A stretch of DNA of 64,000 nucleotides from Pachyseris speciosa (GCA_016490735.1 JAEMWC010000164.1:81001-145000); one strand, 5' to 3'; counted from the first letter of the stretch, positions 19,005-30,292 are shown. A program made the numbers and translations. Notes: a model not told the origin generated them from the sequence alone.

Positions 19005-19996
19005 AAAACGGTAAAAAACAAGCAAGGCTGGTTACACGGCTAGGAATATATATTTAAACCAACATTTCGGGAGGCACAGCCTTCCTTCATCAGGGTGTTA
19101 CATATTATGACCCTAAGATGAAACGACGTTACAGTTTTCAAAAAAGTTGTGGATGTAACATGATATTATAATAAAGGTAAACAATACAACGTAAAATAAA
19201 AAACGTTACAGTTTGAAAATTTGAAAAAAACGTAACATGAAAACAAAAAGATAGGTATTATATTTCTTCTTTTCTGTTGATACCTAACGGTTCAAGAGTT
19301 TGACCTCTATCAATTAGATATGCTTCTCTGGCTCTTCGTACACCGTCACGGTTAGATTTGGACAGTTCTAGTGGAATTAGTTGCATGTTAGAAGCGCTGT
19401 GACCGTTAGAGAGAAAATGTTCTGATACTGCAGTGGGTTTAGAGCTGTTGGTTTGTTTGTCGACTGTTCTGCGATGTTCGTTGAAACGGTCCTTTAGTCG
19501 TCGTTTAGTTTCGCCTATGTATTGTTTGTGACAGTGATTGCATTGTACCATGTATATGACATTTTTGGAATTGCAGTCAATGTGATGTTTGATAAATCTA
19601 GTTCCGCCGGTGGAATGAAAAGTATAGGTTGTAAGTCCATCAGTTATGTAGTTGCATGTTAAACAGTTGTGGCCACAGCGAAAGGCACCAAGGGGTTGAT
19701 TATTTTTAGCAGGTTTACGTAGTTTAGCACTGACCAATAGATCGTTAAGATTGTTAGAACGTCGGAAAGCAACAAGAGGGGCAGCCTTGAAAACGTCAAC
19801 GCAGCGGGGAGATGAAGATAAAATGTTGAAGTGTTTGTGAATAATAGATGATACGGAGCGAATAGCTGGATTGTATGTTATGACAAGGGGTACACGTGTA
19901 GGCTGGTTAGTATCGGAATTGCGTTGTTTGGGGGCAAGTGCTTCGGTACGTGAAATGTTGTAAACGCGTTGTATTTCGTTGTTGAGGAAAGAGAGA
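19005..19996 (-). mobile_element. 5'-truncated Penelope-like element
   Basis: This 992-bp insertion is bounded by the exact 11-bp duplication TTGTTGACGAG (18994-19004 and 19997-20007). On the minus strand it holds the C-terminal GIY-YIG nuclease part of the protein and a 250-base 3' region with a hammerhead-like core near its end. The rest of the reverse transcriptase is missing, as expected for 5' truncation during target-primed insertion. Confidence 0.85.
19055..19100 (-). ncRNA. Hammerhead-ribozyme-like core of the Penelope-like element
   Basis: On the minus strand CTGATGA (complement of 19087-19093) is followed by AGGAAGGCTGTGCCTCCC, a hairpin-forming segment with AGGC/GCCU pairs, then GAAA and TGTTGGTT. 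A two-pair helix III (AU/GU) with loop GUUG is possible. Helix I is not evident. The position near the 3' end fits published hammerhead motifs in Penelope-like elements. Confidence 0.5.
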
Positions 19997-20028
19997 TTGT
20001 TGACGAGCCAATCATAAAGCGTACTCAA
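19258..20028 (-). pseudogene. Penelope-like GIY-YIG endonuclease fragment fused to foldback sequence
   Basis: A 256-codon open frame. The first eleven codons (MSTLYDWLVNN) come from the foldback arm and target duplication, so the start is accidental. The rest is Penelope-like protein. A Cys cluster (CGHNCLTC, about residue 118) precedes the GIY-YIG nuclease region (NVIYMVQCNHC, KQYIGETKRRLKDRFNEH, about residues 159-188). The frame ends at residue 256 with LGINRKEEI, the usual C-terminal style. The nuclease would nick DNA to prime reverse transcription in a complete element. No stop breaks the frame, so the insertion is fairly young, but without reverse transcriptase it is not autonomous. Confidence 0.8.
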
Positions 20029-20118
20029 ATTCTGGTACAGAACAAGGAATTTGGCGCTGCTTCGCCAGACGGTACTAACCGGGGTTAGTTAACGTCTGCG
20101 ACGCAGGCTAGGGGCGTA

Positions 20119-20795
20119 GCGAGCCTATAGGCTTGTAGGCACGGGCCTACAAATTTTCAGCCTACCCGTCCTATATATTATTGTGCCATTCTGAGAGATA
20201 AACATTTTCCTGAAATTCTTCGTGAACGTTATAAAAAGGAAACGCAATTTATCATCGTATCTTAGGATTATAACAATCTCAACCACTTTGTAAGGGTGAG
20301 ATTACGAAGGCAAGAGAAACCTTAGGAGCCCGCAGGCTGTGGAAAGTGCTACCGACAATCGTACAGTGATTACATATGGCAAGACAACGAAGTTCCTGGG
20401 CAGTCATCGCGAAGAGGAACCATCGACAGGTTTAAAATTATAGGAAAATTTAAGGTATATATCTTCACTTCACAAACACTTTTCGAGTGGCGTTTTAGAG
20501 GTTTCAGTAAAAAAAAAACAATTCCCGGGGGAGCATGCACCCCTCATTAGAAGCTCGCAACTTCGGCTTCGACGTGATAACGGGTCTTGCGTTAAAAACA
20601 GGCCTACAACTATTCAAAACCCTCGTTACGCCCCTGGTTGTTCCATTCAGTCTATACCTGTGAACTTTCTTCTTGAGTCTTGTGGAAACTGATAACGAAC
20701 AAGCATAGCTCAGTTAATTTGTCTACTTGCAGGTAATCTGCAAATTATTCAACAATTATGGGCATGGTATTTAGTCGAAAAAGCCGCTCCTGAAG
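20119..20795. other. Duplicated non-coding block, no gene
   Basis: From about 20640 the sequence matches 41975-42140 (TCTATACCTGTGAACTTTC, GTTAATTTGTCT). The preceding 500 bases are copy-A-only and show no coding signal. Confidence 0.4.
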
Positions 20796-21092
20796 TACCG
20801 TAAAAGCTCTGTTAAGTCCCCCCGTCTCTTTTAACCCCCCCCCCTCTAATAAGCACCCCGTTTCGAAGTCGGTTTTTGTGATAAGCCCCCCCCCCCCCTC
20901 CCCTCCTATTCCCTCTTATGAAATACACTTTATGCGGCCCAATTGGTTTGTTTTTAAACAAATATACAGTTTTAATTCAGTTGTTTGAGATTTGTACAAA
21001 AACTAATTAACACGAAAACGGCCCCCCGTTAATAAGGCCTGAAATTAAATATGCCCCCCCCCCCCCCGGGGCTTAATAGAGCTTTTACGGTA
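20796..21092. mobile_element. Mariner-type MITE, TA target
   Basis: Ends TACCGTAAAAGCTCTGTTAA and TTAATAGAGCTTTTACGGTA are inverted, and C/G homopolymer runs lie inside. Copy B has a single TA at the matching site (CCTGTAGTAAGCATCG near 42131), so the insertion duplicated TA. One end of a second copy lies at 37596. Confidence 0.85.
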
Positions 21093-21879
21093 AGCACCGT
21101 ACTCTTACTGAAAGGAAAAGTACTAATAACCGCTGCCTAGAAATAAGCACTGCAAAGAGAAGCTCTGGAGAGTAATTGATTCCAAGCTTGGCAAGGCAAA
21201 ATAATTGATTAATGAAAAAAAAAAACCTCTCCACGGAGCGCTGAGTAAAACAAAAAAAAACATGGTAGCAAGTCACTCATATCCAGGCTCCGCTCTGTAG
21301 GTTTTCAAAAAGGCAGCATCGCATCGTGTATTTTACCATGGCAAAGTCCAAGCTGAGGAAATGGTCTCTGATGAATATTATCTCAGTTTTCAAGTTTGAT
21401 CAAACTTCCCCACCCTGGGGCCAACATTCTCTTCAAAGTCTGTCAAAATTCGCCACCCAATGCAGGAAATGTCGATCAAAGTCCCCACCTCATCCCGTAT
21501 CCCGTCCCCCTCGGGACTAACATTAATAGGTGCATTATTACCGCTGATTCAGAAGATAGTGTTTTCTTAATAGCAAAAAGCAAGCGTCAGGGAGTTGCAA
21601 GGCAGTAACAGTGGTTTTAGATATTTTTTATAATGTAGAATATTTGGTAGGCATTATTTTTATGACATTCTTAAAAGGCTAGAAAGCTAGCTGTAGGATT
21701 GTCAGTGTGTTCCAACTTTACGAAGTTGAAAAACATAACATCACTAGGTAAACAGCTTCCATAAAATATTTATTTTAATATCAATTTCGTTAAAGATATC
21801 TTGTTTCTAGTTTAGACGTAAAAATGTGGAGGGGGCATCTATTTCACCTCGCGTGTTTAAGAGTCAAACAAGAAAATTT
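21093..21879. other. No gene recognised
   Basis: AT-rich; short frames only. Part of the left edge (ACTGAAAGGAAAA) matches 42155. The remainder is not matched in copy B. Confidence 0.4.
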
Positions 21880-21891
21880 GGTTTATCAACG

Positions 21892-21922
<31 letters not shown>

Positions 21923-21929
21923 GGATTCA

Positions 21930-21975
21930 ATTAGCTAACGTTTCGAGCGTTAGCCCTTCGTCGGAGCGAATCGAG
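21930..21975 (-). ncRNA. Degenerate hammerhead-like motif
   Basis: On the minus strand CCGACGA, GGGC-UAAC-GCUC and GAAACG follow in the hammerhead order. The first core base triplet reads CCG instead of CUG, so catalysis is doubtful. The same motif is at 42921-42962 (plus) and, cut short, near 13955-13980. Confidence 0.35.
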
Positions 21976-22060
21976 GAATTGTGGGTTGTGTATGGTATAT
22001 ATACAGAAAATGGAGCTCCGCTATTGGTGGCAACATGGTAACGTGAAAAACAGGAATAAA

Positions 22061-22693
22061 TTAATTGAATGAAAAACGCTCGTTGATACCGTGGGGATTA
22101 AGAGTGCCAATTTGAAAGATCAGTTTTTGCTCGAGATTTTTACGGCTTTCCGTGGTACCTTGATGTAGGGAAAGGCCGGAGATCGACATGTGTTGTTTAC
22201 AATGGTTAGGGAGATTAAAATGCCGAGCGACAGGTTTGGATGCGTCTTTGTCATCTTTCTCAACATCACAAAGATGTTCTCGGAATCGGTCACCTAGTCG
22301 TCTTCCTGTTTCGCCGATGTATAACTTTTTGCATAATGTGCAGGTTACGCAATAGATAACATTTGCGGAGGTACACGTGAAACGATCAGTGATCTTAACA
22401 GATCGCTTAGGGACCGATATTTTGTAAGTGTTTTGAATGAAAGGACAAGTTTTGCATCGCGAGCGCGCGCATTTAAAAGTGCCAGGTTGTTCAGTTGTTT
22501 TGAAAGCGCTTTTAACTAGAAAGTTACCTACATTTTTGTCGCGTTTGAATGAAATCAGCGGTGGTTCCGAAAAGATTCTAGCAGTTTCTGGATCATTTTG
22601 CAGTATCTTAAAGTTATTAAGAATGATGGCTTTAACTGGGTTATTATGCGGGTGAAATGTGAGGGTGAATGGAATCAGAGGGCGTTCAATCAA
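22061..22693 (-). pseudogene. Penelope-like GIY-YIG endonuclease fragment
   Basis: A 210-codon open frame starts within the protein. It contains CARSRCKTCPF (about residues 75-85, the Cys cluster) and the GIY-YIG region NVIYCVTCTLCKKLYIGETG followed by RRLGDRFREH (about residues 115-145). It ends NPHGINERFSFN. It is the C-terminal nuclease of an endonuclease-bearing Penelope-like element; the upstream reverse transcriptase is not found. It differs widely from the element at 19258, so two subfamilies are present. Confidence 0.8.
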
Positions 22694-22834
22694 TCAATCA
22701 ACCGATCGATCAACATTATTTAACATTTGTTTTAAGAGGGCGTGTTTGAGATACATAGTTTTAATTGCAGAGCAGGCGTTTATGTCAATTTGATATGTTT
22801 GATGTCCTTACAACTGACAGCTAATACAGACTGC

Positions 22835-23012
22835 AGTGGACCTTGATTTAACGAACCTCTATATATAACGACGTTCCAGTTATAACGAATTATATCTTTC
22901 CACCCGACCTTTTAAAATGTATGTAAAACGACCTCGATATAAAGAACCCTCGATATAACGAACCAATTTCCCTGGTCCCTTGGCACTTCGTTAAATCAGT
23001 CGAGGTCCCATC
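22835..23012. mobile_element. Pogo/Tigger-like MITE
   Basis: The ends CAGTGGACCTTGATTTAACG and TTCGTTAAATCAGTCGAGGT are near inverted repeats. The interior repeats TATAACGA-type motifs in both orientations. The same insertion is at 43095-43272. The CAGTGGACCT start resembles pogo-group ends; no transposase. Confidence 0.6.
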
Positions 23013-23339
23013 TATACCTGGCTGCCCAAGACTCACCTGTCGGCATTTGCCATGTCATACAGTAACCGCCAAGCTGAAAACTGACAAATTCACTCGCGGC
23101 ACTGGTTTGACCTTGGCTAAATATGGTAATTCAAAGAGTCGGTCTGTAGTTTCACTCACATACTCAGAACAAATAATCCGGAAAACAGAGAAAAAAGAAC
23201 CGAGAAAAATTCATTTCAGGACGTACCGAGATTCGGAGGGCCGCTCAGTCCAGAGGGAACGCGAAATCCCATTTCGCACTGCGTCAAATTTTCTACTCGA
23301 CACAACAAAACAACTTAAACCCCCATTCTAACCCTTCTG

Positions 23340-25260
23340 ACATGTTAGCAGACTCGAAGCGTTGAGCTATTTCATACTAAAAGTGTATATTACGTGCTTA
23401 GGATGATCCCATTTCCTGCATGAACAAGAGCGAAATCTCTGACTCGCAGATAACAAGCTAAAGGTTTACGTGATTGATTCTCAACAGGTGATGAGATTTT
23501 TCAAGCCTCTTCTACTCCCACACAAATGCTAAAGCATTTGCGCAGGTATCACTCAAGATGGTATTAAACGCAGTTCCATTGTAGCCTCGTGATCTGAGAG
23601 CTGGGAAATGTCTTTACTTTGTTTCAGTAACGTCTTACGTCTTAGAAGGTGCTAAGCTTTGTATACCGTCCAGCTAACCTCTAGTTACATTCATACCGTT
23701 AGATGGTCCACCTTCAGAGCAGCGTTTTTTTTCCTGCTTTGTAGGCAGACGTAATCGAAAAACAAAGTTGTCGGATCAGGAGATAGTCTAAGAACTTAAC
23801 TATTTCTTTCAACTTTGGACCCTTAAGTTCCCACGCACTAAATGTTAATCGTATCCTCTTTACCTGACCTAAAGTAATTTCGATCGACTTTTGCCGAAGA
23901 AACCGCATGAAATGACAAGAACAAACAGAACAGTAGCTGACATCAGATGACCTTCACGGCCAACTGAAAAGGGGGCAGTTATCTTTTATTTAAATAAAGG
24001 CCAGCTATGTGACGGCAATTTAGTAAATTAAAATAAGTACGAGAAAGCCTACCTCATAATGATAACAAAAATTTATGTAGGCGAACGAACCTTATAACTT
24101 GCCCTAATTCAGAACAGTACAACACCGCAAATGATGAAATCAACTTGGTCGTATTACAGGAGGGCCAATAATTTTCAATACCCTAGCGACTCAACTTTTA
24201 ACCCACGTCCGGTCCTCCAAGAAACACGGTCCTCCAAGAAGCACGTAAATGTTCAAACAAGTAATCACCAACAACAGTGACTTTGTAAAGACGTAACGTG
24301 TTTTGAGGACTGCTATGGCACAAAGTAGATAGTAGACAAATTAACACTTTTCATTTAGAAATTATTCACCAAGTGCTGAATTGTCGATTAGCAAACTGAC
24401 CCCAGCTATACGGAATCATTTTGCTCAAAATTGATGCGGTTCGTTGTGTCCTTTATTTCCCATTCCTACCTTTAAACGATTAGCACGCAAAGCGGAAGGT
24501 TTTTTGTTTGCTTCTTTTTTTAAATTCTACTTTTCAGTTAGGGTGGCAAAAGAAAAGAACATTTTCCCGGTCGCTGATAATTCTGTCACCATGGGAGGCG
24601 TCAAAGACACCAGCATGGGAGGCGTCAAAGACTGCCAGCTGCTCTAAAAACCTTAGAAACTACTAAACCTATAAAACATAAACAGTCTTTCGAAGCTCCC
24701 TTTATTTAATCGTAAAATTTATTTCCGTGGTCATATGCATTTTATCCCGGGGGCGTCGAAATGACACCAATTAATATAGTTTAATTTTTAAAAGAACAGA
24801 GACTGAACTTGAGTTTCCAAACCTTACTGACAATCACAATGCTACTATTTCACCAGCTTGAGCAAGTTAAGAGTTAACGCAAAACCATTCTTTCGCAATT
24901 TTTGAACTACTTGAGAAGTCTATCTGGCATGAAATTAAAAATGGTACAGTACGTATTTTGTCAGCAAAATGTTTATTTTTTACTTCTGGTCTCCTTTATG
25001 CTAAATTGCTGTTCTTTGGGTAATGTACCGGTCGGTCTTGTGTACAGGTCTAGATGGAATTCTAAAACATCGCCAGTCGGCTACACACGAAAAAAAAACT
25101 CTTTTCAGTTGGAAGAAAAATCAAAACAAAAATTCGCAATTTAGAAAAGAAGTTCATCTTTGTTTATATCGGGAGACCGAAAATGTGTCAACTTCACCAG
25201 GACTTTATTTGCACAATCAAAGCTAATACACTGACGCCAAAAACAAGGAGAAGACAGACG
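23340..25260 (+). repeat. Array sub-repeat (5' flank of a lost gene copy)
   Basis: A long non-coding block is paralogous to 48030-49990 and, more distantly, to 30980-32760, 59770-62250 and 1-578. Its end (GACTTTATTTGCACAATCAA near 25201, CGCCAAAAACAAGGAGAAG near 25236) matches the zone some 450 bases upstream of exon 1 in the three genes. No TATA decamer or exon 1 follows here or at 49990. The sub-repeat therefore marks gene copies that were deleted or never complete. Confidence 0.6.
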
Positions 25261-26424
25261 TCTCCGAACAGCAATAGATTGTTATAGTTGCAAATTTTGA
25301 CAAAGTTTGGAAACTTTATGTCTCATTGCCAATTTTGCTAGTAAAGTGGTGATGTGTTTGTGCGTTATAGAAACGAATCCCATGCACTTCCCCGGCTAAT
25401 TTATGCTTTAATTGTACCTTATTCTTATTAATTTTCGCGAGTATTAATTTTTACGAACTTCGCGATTTCACAAAAATCGCTTAATTTAATACTCCCCAAA
25501 AGTAGACCTCGCGAAAATTAAAATCGCGAAATTTAATACTATATTACACAAACAAACAATACAAATTTTACAGTCCCTGTATTAAAGTCTAGAACCGGTT
25601 GCTCTCACAAGACTCGTACTGCTCTTGTAGTAAGCTTTATCGTGAGACTTGTGTTCATCGCAATTTTATACTGGTTTCTTTTAATTGTCTCTGTTACCAG
25701 GTTGCTAGAACAGTTAACGTCTTCTAAATTAACTGGCCTTTACTATACGCGTTTTAGCGCGGTTAAAAAAATTACAAAATCGCGAAATTAAATACACCTC
25801 GGTCCTTTTTAGCTCATGCATGACATAGTCATGCCATGAGGTATAGAAGGCAGTCTTATGGCACTCACTCACTCGCTCACTAACTCGATTCTAATTAATT
25901 TATTCATTAAACTTGGATGAAACATTTCTCCTGTCCCTCCCCTGATAAGTATTGTATTTGTCTTCGCAGTCCTCTTGCCTCAACATTTGCAAGTTTCGGG
26001 GGGTGGGGTGGGGGTAGTAGAAATGCGTAGATTGTTGCTCGATTGTTTGTATCATCATGAAGTGAACATCGCATGAATGGCGTCGATCGGAGCGTGTGAA
26101 GATTGTAACACGGATTGGTTTTGGTTGGACCCTCAAAGATACCTTTGTGGAGTTGGAAAGTGGAAAGCTAATACGAACGACGAAAATTGCATGCCGAAAT
26201 CTTAGAAGCGCTGCTGAAAAATATCGGCGATGACCTTGCTTTTAATATTATTAACTATCCAGGATTTTTCTTGTTACACGAAGGAAGAATGCAGCAGGGA
26301 GGAATGAATGTCTTAATAATCAAAACAAGCTATTCCGATACCACTTACCTTGCGAGCAGAGGCCCTTCGATCTTCCTGTAGATAACACTAGCACTGAAGG
26401 GCACAGTTGAAGTTCAAGATAAAA
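25261..26424. other. No gene recognised; A/B-conserved block at the end
   Basis: 25430-25550 is rich in TCGCGA/TTAAT palindromic words. 25740-26424 matches 50930-51240, 51655-51823 and 58248-58390 in copy B. GGCGATGACCTTGCTTTTAA near 26229 is the empty site of the BEL/Pao insertion. A conserved frame around 26075-26210 (TLKDTFVEL...GKLIRTTKIACRN) is also open at 51656-51800, but is short. Confidence 0.45.
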
Positions 26425-27468
26425 TAAAACAAGAGGCTACAATTAGCCTAAACCCGGGCTTGCAAAAAACAGTATTGTATCCCTAACTTAGTGCTAAACA
26501 AAAGAATAGAGGGAAGTCTGTCTTTCTTACATCGGACGCATTGTGTTTAGCTTGTGTTGGAGTCTATTTCTTTAGACCCCTATCAACATACATTCCTCTA
26601 AAATACAGCTCAACCATTGAGCACAATAATTATAACACTTGTAAAAAATATTTCTAAAAGAACAAGAAAAAGAGAAACAGAAAAAATAAAGCCCGTGATA
26701 TATACCACTAAAAGACATCGAACCCGGGTTAGCTGCGTCACAGGCAGGAACAATGACCTTTAGGCCACAGAGGTTTATCATTATGCAAGGTGATAAAAAT
26801 AGTGTATTGATTCCAAAAAAAAAAAAAACTAAGCACACTTGTTTTCGCTTCGATGGATAATTGTTTGAGAAAGGAAACGCTTATCGAACGATGTTGGATT
26901 TTTTTCGCATAAATGTGAATGGAGTCTCGGTGAAATGTGAGTAGAAAATTAATTAACAGAGTGAAACTGTTTACAAATACGTCAATCCAGGGTCATTTGA
27001 AACACAAGAAAGGAACGTTTCTGGACAGTTTCAAGGGACACTAGTACATTTGTAAAATATAATCGCTTATCATTCAAAAATTAAAGTCCAGAAATTGAGT
27101 TGATTGTGGCAAAATAGTAAATAAACTACCTGTCAAAGTCTCAGGGGTGTGTGATATCCCGGCGTTTGAGTTATTCAACAAAATGTACATCTCAATGGAG
27201 CGGATACGGGAACACGGCAGTCCATCTGGAGTTAAATTTTGGTCATGTTAAAAGCTTTCTTCTCGCTGTTGAACTTGCAAACAATCGTATAGACACTTGT
27301 CTTAACATATTAGTTGTTCAGACTTCAAAAACACAAGGTGAATCGACGTTTTCCGATACGTGACAACAGGCATCATTCTTGCTGTTGATATGAGATTTAC
27401 ACTCGAATCACTCGGCCGTGAAAGGTCAAACTCCCTTTGTCTGTAGTCTCTAATTTTTGGCGGTTTAT

Positions 27469-27469
<1 letters not shown>

Positions 27470-27501
<32 letters not shown>

Positions 27502-27570
27502 GAGTCATCTCGCCACCACTAAATCGCCACCAGTAAACTCGCCACCAAGGGTCATCTCGCCACCATCTCA
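27470..27570. repeat. CGCCACCA minisatellite, left
   Basis: CGCCACCA recurs six times within 100 bases, spaced by variable linkers. It is the reverse complement of the TGGTGGCG array at 29149-29236, so the pair forms repetitive inverted ends around the MULE-like core. Confidence 0.8.
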
Positions 27571-28084
27571 TCTCGTGGAAACAAATTTACTGATTGAACC
27601 ATAATCCAAGAAATATTCAACACTTTCATTTCGAGGTTACGCATGAGGTCACGCAAGTAAAAAAATAAATTCACCAACCATTCACTAAGTGAAGTCGAGA
27701 AACTGACATATTGTAGAAGAGTTATAAATAATAAACGAGTCAAAGTGCGTCCTATTTGTTAAGTTTAAAAAGGCCAAACATCGAACTTAATTCTGAACTT
27801 AGTTCAGAACTGCTTACAAGAAAACATTCGCATAATCAATGCTTTACAGGTTCGACTCGTGAAAAATTTGCCTTCTAAATCAAAGCCGTCTGAATCGGAC
27901 CTAAAACCACTATAAACCGTAAACAGTCTTCCCCATTTATGGACATCCCGAACGTTCGCCCACCACCGAAAATGGAGTTCGCCCTAGCGAGACTTTGGAG
28001 AAAAAGTTGACTAACCTTGAGAAAGGTGGTGATGAAAAATGAACACAGCTTCCACTAAGTTATGTGCTTTTAATGATTTATTAC

Positions 28085-28314
28085 AGCTACAATAATTTGT
28101 TATATAGTAAACCTATCAGCTAAAAGATGTTGAAACTAATTTTCAATAACAATATTTACAAAATCTGAAATCGCTACAATAAGTTGTTACATAGAAAACC
28201 TAATAGTTAAAAAATGAAACTAATTTTCAATAAATAACAGTATTTACAAAATCTGAAATCGCTACAATAATTTGTTATATGAAAAATCTGATAGCTAAAA
28301 GGTGATGAACTATT
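28085..28314. repeat. Tandem repeat, about 75-90 bp unit, three copies
   Basis: The phrase CTACAATAA-TTGTTA starts three successive units, each followed by AAC/AAT-CT-A-AGCTAAAA and AACTAATTTTCAATAA, with TTTACAAAATCTGAAATCG at the joins. It lies just downstream of the transposase fragment. Confidence 0.75.
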
Positions 28315-28605
28315 GCTAAACTGGTCCCAGTGATTAAAAAGTCGAGCCTGTAGCATTCGGTATCTACGCCTCTGAATTCGTGATAGCTTTCCCTCAGAGA
28401 TAAATCGGATCTGCATGGTGACTAGCCTGGCCTCTTGGTGAAGAAGGTCCACCAGAAGGTAAAAAGGAAGTTGGGTTTTTCCGTTGGCTCGTCTGTGGAT
28501 ACCGTGGTGCCACCCTTCTATGTCATTGCTTGTGCGGACAGGAACCATGAAGATGGACCAGCAGGAAGGGGGCCACATGGTGCTGTAAATCCACGTATCT
28601 GCCAC
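28207..28605 (-). pseudogene. MULE-type transposase C-terminal fragment
   Basis: The minus-strand frame contains RTSNDIEGWHHGIHRRA, resembling the NN-EGWH motif near the C-terminal end of MULE transposases (often with FLYWCH fingers). LPFYLLVDLLHQEARLVTMQ and a basic tail follow. The first half of the enzyme with its DDE residues is missing, and sequence upstream has stops. The flanking inverted TGGTGGCG arrays fit a MULE-like element. The assignment rests on motif recognition only. Confidence 0.6.
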
Positions 28606-29148
28606 ATACTGGACAAGCTGTTGGAGAAGAGGCGTCGTTGCCTGGACTCTGAGCCGTTGGAAGATGGGTGCAATGTTTTGTTTTGACCTTTTTAATTACA
28701 GTGTGTTTTGTTCAGATTATTCAGTGACGAATTTTCCTTCACATCACGTGTTATCATTAGCGTCCTGATATATGGTCACCTAGGAGTGTTGATAAATGCT
28801 TTACGACTGCTGTTAACTAAATTCGTTCTTGTTCCATGAAGTCGTAATGAAATTCTTCCACGTGCGAATGCATAAGACAACTATTTTAAAACGGTCGTCC
28901 CAAAGTCCCTGCTTTCACTTCACCAGAATTCAGGCATTTTGCTACGTACAGTATATAGCGAAGAATGGTTTTTGGCGACATGTACAAAGCAGCCGCTACA
29001 TCGTCAACGCGGTATCTTAAAAACTCCTTGTATTGTCGCGTACGCTTTTACGCGAAACAGCTGTAGAACAGAGCTCTGTAGTATTACCAGTATTACCACT
29101 GGCTAAACTACTGTTACGTTCTGACTGTTCGTGGTAATTCTTTGTGGT

Positions 29149-29236
29149 TGGTGGCGAGATGATTACTCGTGGTGGCGACCTTGATTATTTATTGGTGGCG
29201 AGTTCTCTGGTGGCGAGTCTCCCTGGTGGCGAGACG
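29149..29236. repeat. TGGTGGCG minisatellite, right
   Basis: GGTGGCGA recurs five times, inverted relative to 27470-27570. Short frames across it are not genes. Confidence 0.8.
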
Positions 29237-29689
29237 ACTAGTTACCTTTTTGGCGCTCCCCTCGCGTCGCGTCTCCTCGCAACTTCGCGCGCGCACGTGC
29301 CCCCACAATCCGTCGCCAAAATTAGACACTACTCGCTGTCTACTGAAGCAGACACGGGGAAACACGGCAGTCCATCTGCCGTTAAGTTTACTCATGTTAA
29401 AAACTTTCTTCTCGCCGTTGAACTTCCAAACATTCGCATAGACACTTCTCTTAACATATTGTTTGTTCAGACTTCAAAAGCCACAAGATGAATCGACATT
29501 TCCCCATACTTGACAACACGCATCACTGTTGTTAAAAATAGTTAGCGCTTGCGCAGAAACGCCGGAAGTGCCATTTGTGGATGATACTCGACGACGAAAA
29601 AGAAGAACCGTCGGTAGTTTAAGACCCGGGCGCCGCGCGAGACGCGCGCAGCCCGGGTAACAACGCCAAAAGCATATGTTTATTTTACA

Positions 29690-29880
29690 AAAGGCATGGT
29701 CACCGAGTTTTTGGAAATGAAATTTCCTGCGACCGTGAGCAAGGAAACAAGACATTTCTTATCCTCAGGCGCTTTAGACAAGTACCAAAAGAAACTATTT
29801 CGTTTTTGCAAAGGACTGGAACATTTAGCAATGAATGAAGTCCCCCGGCGTATGATGAGTCCTGCGTGTTTTTGCGTACA
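29690..29880 (+). CDS. Candidate exon of an unrecognised gene, copy A
   Basis: The frame MVTEFLEMKF...FRFCKGLEHLAMNEVPRRMM is kept in copy B (58432-58606) although the DNA differs at several sites. A 9-base length difference (three codons, near 29762) keeps the frame. Nearly all other indels between A and B break frames. No domain is recognised and no clear splice donor is seen. It may be coding or a relic. Confidence 0.3.
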
Positions 29881-30292
29881 CAACATACACTGTCGTAATC
29901 GCTACACTGAATCAACATCAACAAAGGAACTAGCAGAGCTTTTCTACCAAAAAAAACCTATTTAGACAAGCAATACATTTGTTTTGGGAGAAAAATATGA
30001 TCGATTTAACTGCTTACAGACAGGCACGTATTCGAATCTTATCGAAGACGAGATCGCAAATGTCTAAAATGTCTGAAATAGCTTTTCAAGCCAAAACAAC
30101 GATCTTGCTCAGAAAGTCTATATCCGTTGGCTTAAAAAACTATCAGTATAAAAATTACTTTTGAAAGTAATTCAATATTGTGGCAAAAAATGAAAAAGTT
30201 ACCATGCTGTAACATCTCTGCAAATTTCTTGAGGTCTTACACGAGTTTTATGTGGTTTATGGCGAAATAAAGAATAAAAAAGTTAACATGCA

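Larger units (their letters stand above)
18873..20110. mobile_element. Foldback element (TAGCCT family) split by a Penelope-like insertion
   Basis: Arms TAGCCTGCGTCGCAGACG at 18873-19004 and their reverse complement at 20008-20110 match the uninterrupted foldback at 45185-45417. The exact 8-bp duplication GGGGCGTA lies at 18865-18872 and 20111-20118. The hairpin loop was the target of the insertion at 19005-19996. The whole nest is missing at the matching point of copy B. Confidence 0.9.
21880..22730 (-). mobile_element. Penelope-like element fragment
   Basis: On the minus strand it holds the nuclease frame (22693-22061) and a 3' region ending with GGTTTATCAACGGAG-like inverted motifs at 21885-21910. 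A copy in the opposite orientation occupies the matching place in copy B (42200-43030), which implies a local inversion or two independent insertions. Confidence 0.75.
26425..29655. mobile_element. Copy-A-only insertion carrying MULE-like DNA
   Basis: Copy B passes directly from the GTTCAAGAT block (58380) to the TGTTTATTTTACAAAAGGC block (58417), so these 3.2 kb are extra in A. Direct repeats of about 170 bases (27205-27380 and 29354-29520, GGGAACACGGCAGTCCATCT) bracket a core with transposase remains. A GC-rich hairpin (ACCCGGGC...GCCCGGGT, 29624-29658) marks the right edge. Confidence 0.6.
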
